A DNA stretch of 64,000 nt. Origin: JAEUMY01 sp033764435. Lineage in GTDB: Bacteria > Pseudomonadota > Gammaproteobacteria > Burkholderiales > Usitatibacteraceae. The stretch covers positions 1 through 64,000 of the forward strand of contig JANRIX010000058.1 in the NCBI GenBank assembly GCA_033764435.1, written 5' to 3'. The translations under genes and the position numbers were made by a program. A model generated the notes under the pieces. That model ran no database searches. It was given only the letters and a program-made list of their open reading frames with translations, and had not been told where the DNA came from. Shown piece after piece: positions 63,699 through 64,000 of this stretch; the stretch's first letter is position 1; every line of letters begins with the position of its first letter.

Positions 63699-64000
63699 AT
63701 GAACGAAAAAGGCAAGGCAACACTCTCCTACGACGGCAAGACCGTCGATCTGCCCGTCTACGGCGGGGCCCATGGTCCCGATGTGATCGACATCCGCAAG
63801 CTCTACGGCCAGACCGGCATGTTCACCTACGACCCGGGCTTCATGTCCACGGCGTCGTGCAATTCCCGCATAACCTTCATTGATGGCGACAAGGGCGAGC
63901 TGCTTTATCGCGGCTATCCAATCGAGCAGCTCGCCACCAAATGCGACTTCCTCCAGGTCTGCTACTTGCTGCTTTACGGCGATCTGCCGGATGCCAAGCA
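63699..64000 (+). CDS. gltA: Citrate synthase, N-terminal part (cut by window edge)
   Basis: The first 100 residues of a citrate synthase: KATLSYDGKTVDLPVYGG, the typical IDIRKLYGQTGMFTYDPGF and LLYRGYPIEQLATKCDFL. It is the usual gene after sdhE in betaproteobacteria. GGAG lies upstream of ATG 63699. The rest is outside the window. Confidence 0.93.
   Translation, partial: MNEKGKATLSYDGKTVDLPVYGGAHGPDVIDIRKLYGQTGMFTYDPGFMSTASCNSRITFIDGDKGELLYRGYPIEQLATKCDFLQVCYLLLYGDLPDAK

Overview
The window comes from a GC-rich (roughly 60-63% by eye) proteobacterial chromosome, most likely a betaproteobacterium. The main argument is one long conserved block: nadB divergent from rpoE-rseA-rseB-mucD-(glutaredoxin-like)-lepA-lepB-(DUF4845-like)-rnc-era-recO-pdxJ-acpS-nagZ. 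A TCA/methylcitrate block supports this (acnA, prpF, acnD, prpC, prpB, and sdhCDAB-sdhE-gltA). I found no rRNA, tRNA or CRISPR array.

Layout. 1-4.5 kb: an accessory island holding the start of an IS3-type transposase gene and three overlapping tyrosine-recombinase genes. Its right edge cuts the DNA-3-methyladenine glycosylase gene tag. 4.9-16.2 kb: a small duplicated tag fragment, two secreted proteins (cupin-like, SnoaL-like), an AttEFGH-type ABC operon, a CPA1 Na+/H+ antiporter, a CBS protein, ETF-ubiquinone oxidoreductase, a thioesterase and the fluoride channel crcB. 16.4-22.3 kb: a surface-structure locus with an LysM plus beta-barrel outer-membrane protein, a PapD-like chaperone, an accessory protein and three related secreted subunits. 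22.5-39.3 kb: nnr, nadB, the sigma-E operon, the lepA-nagZ block and mdh. 39.4-46 kb: an ECF sigma/anti-sigma pair, membrane proteins, an MFS transporter, a TPR protein, rlmM and a TonB-like lipoprotein. 46.2-59 kb: on the minus strand, acnA, vapBC and a probable long operon of two CoA-ester lyases, a MaoC-type hydratase and the methylcitrate cycle genes. 59.1-64 kb: a divergent GntR/UTRA regulator, then sdhCDAB, sdhE and the start of gltA.

How the genes fit together. The 47-64 kb region reads as carbon metabolism of propionyl-CoA and C4/C5 acids. A mesaconyl-CoA hydratase-like protein and CoA-ester lyases could release propionyl-CoA plus glyoxylate, or acetyl-CoA plus pyruvate. PrpC/AcnD/PrpF/AcnA/PrpB would turn propionyl-CoA into succinate and pyruvate, SdhCDAB oxidises succinate, and Mdh and GltA close the cycle. 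A perfect 12-bp palindrome between the GntR gene and the lyase genes is a plausible shared operator.

The most striking signal is not a gene. The perfect 12-bp palindrome GCGAATATTCGC occurs 28 times by my reading, with at least four one-mismatch copies, against well under 0.01 expected by composition. Of the 28, 24 lie inside genes in all three reading frames (Ala-Asn-Ile-Arg, Glu-Tyr-Ser, Arg-Ile-Phe-Ala) and four are intergenic. It is absent from the recombinase island, the pilus subunit genes and the nnr-nadB and lepA-recO stretches. This looks like a genome-wide highly iterated DNA motif selected at the DNA level, comparable in kind to cyanobacterial HIP1 or to DNA uptake sequences. I do not recognise the motif or its function.
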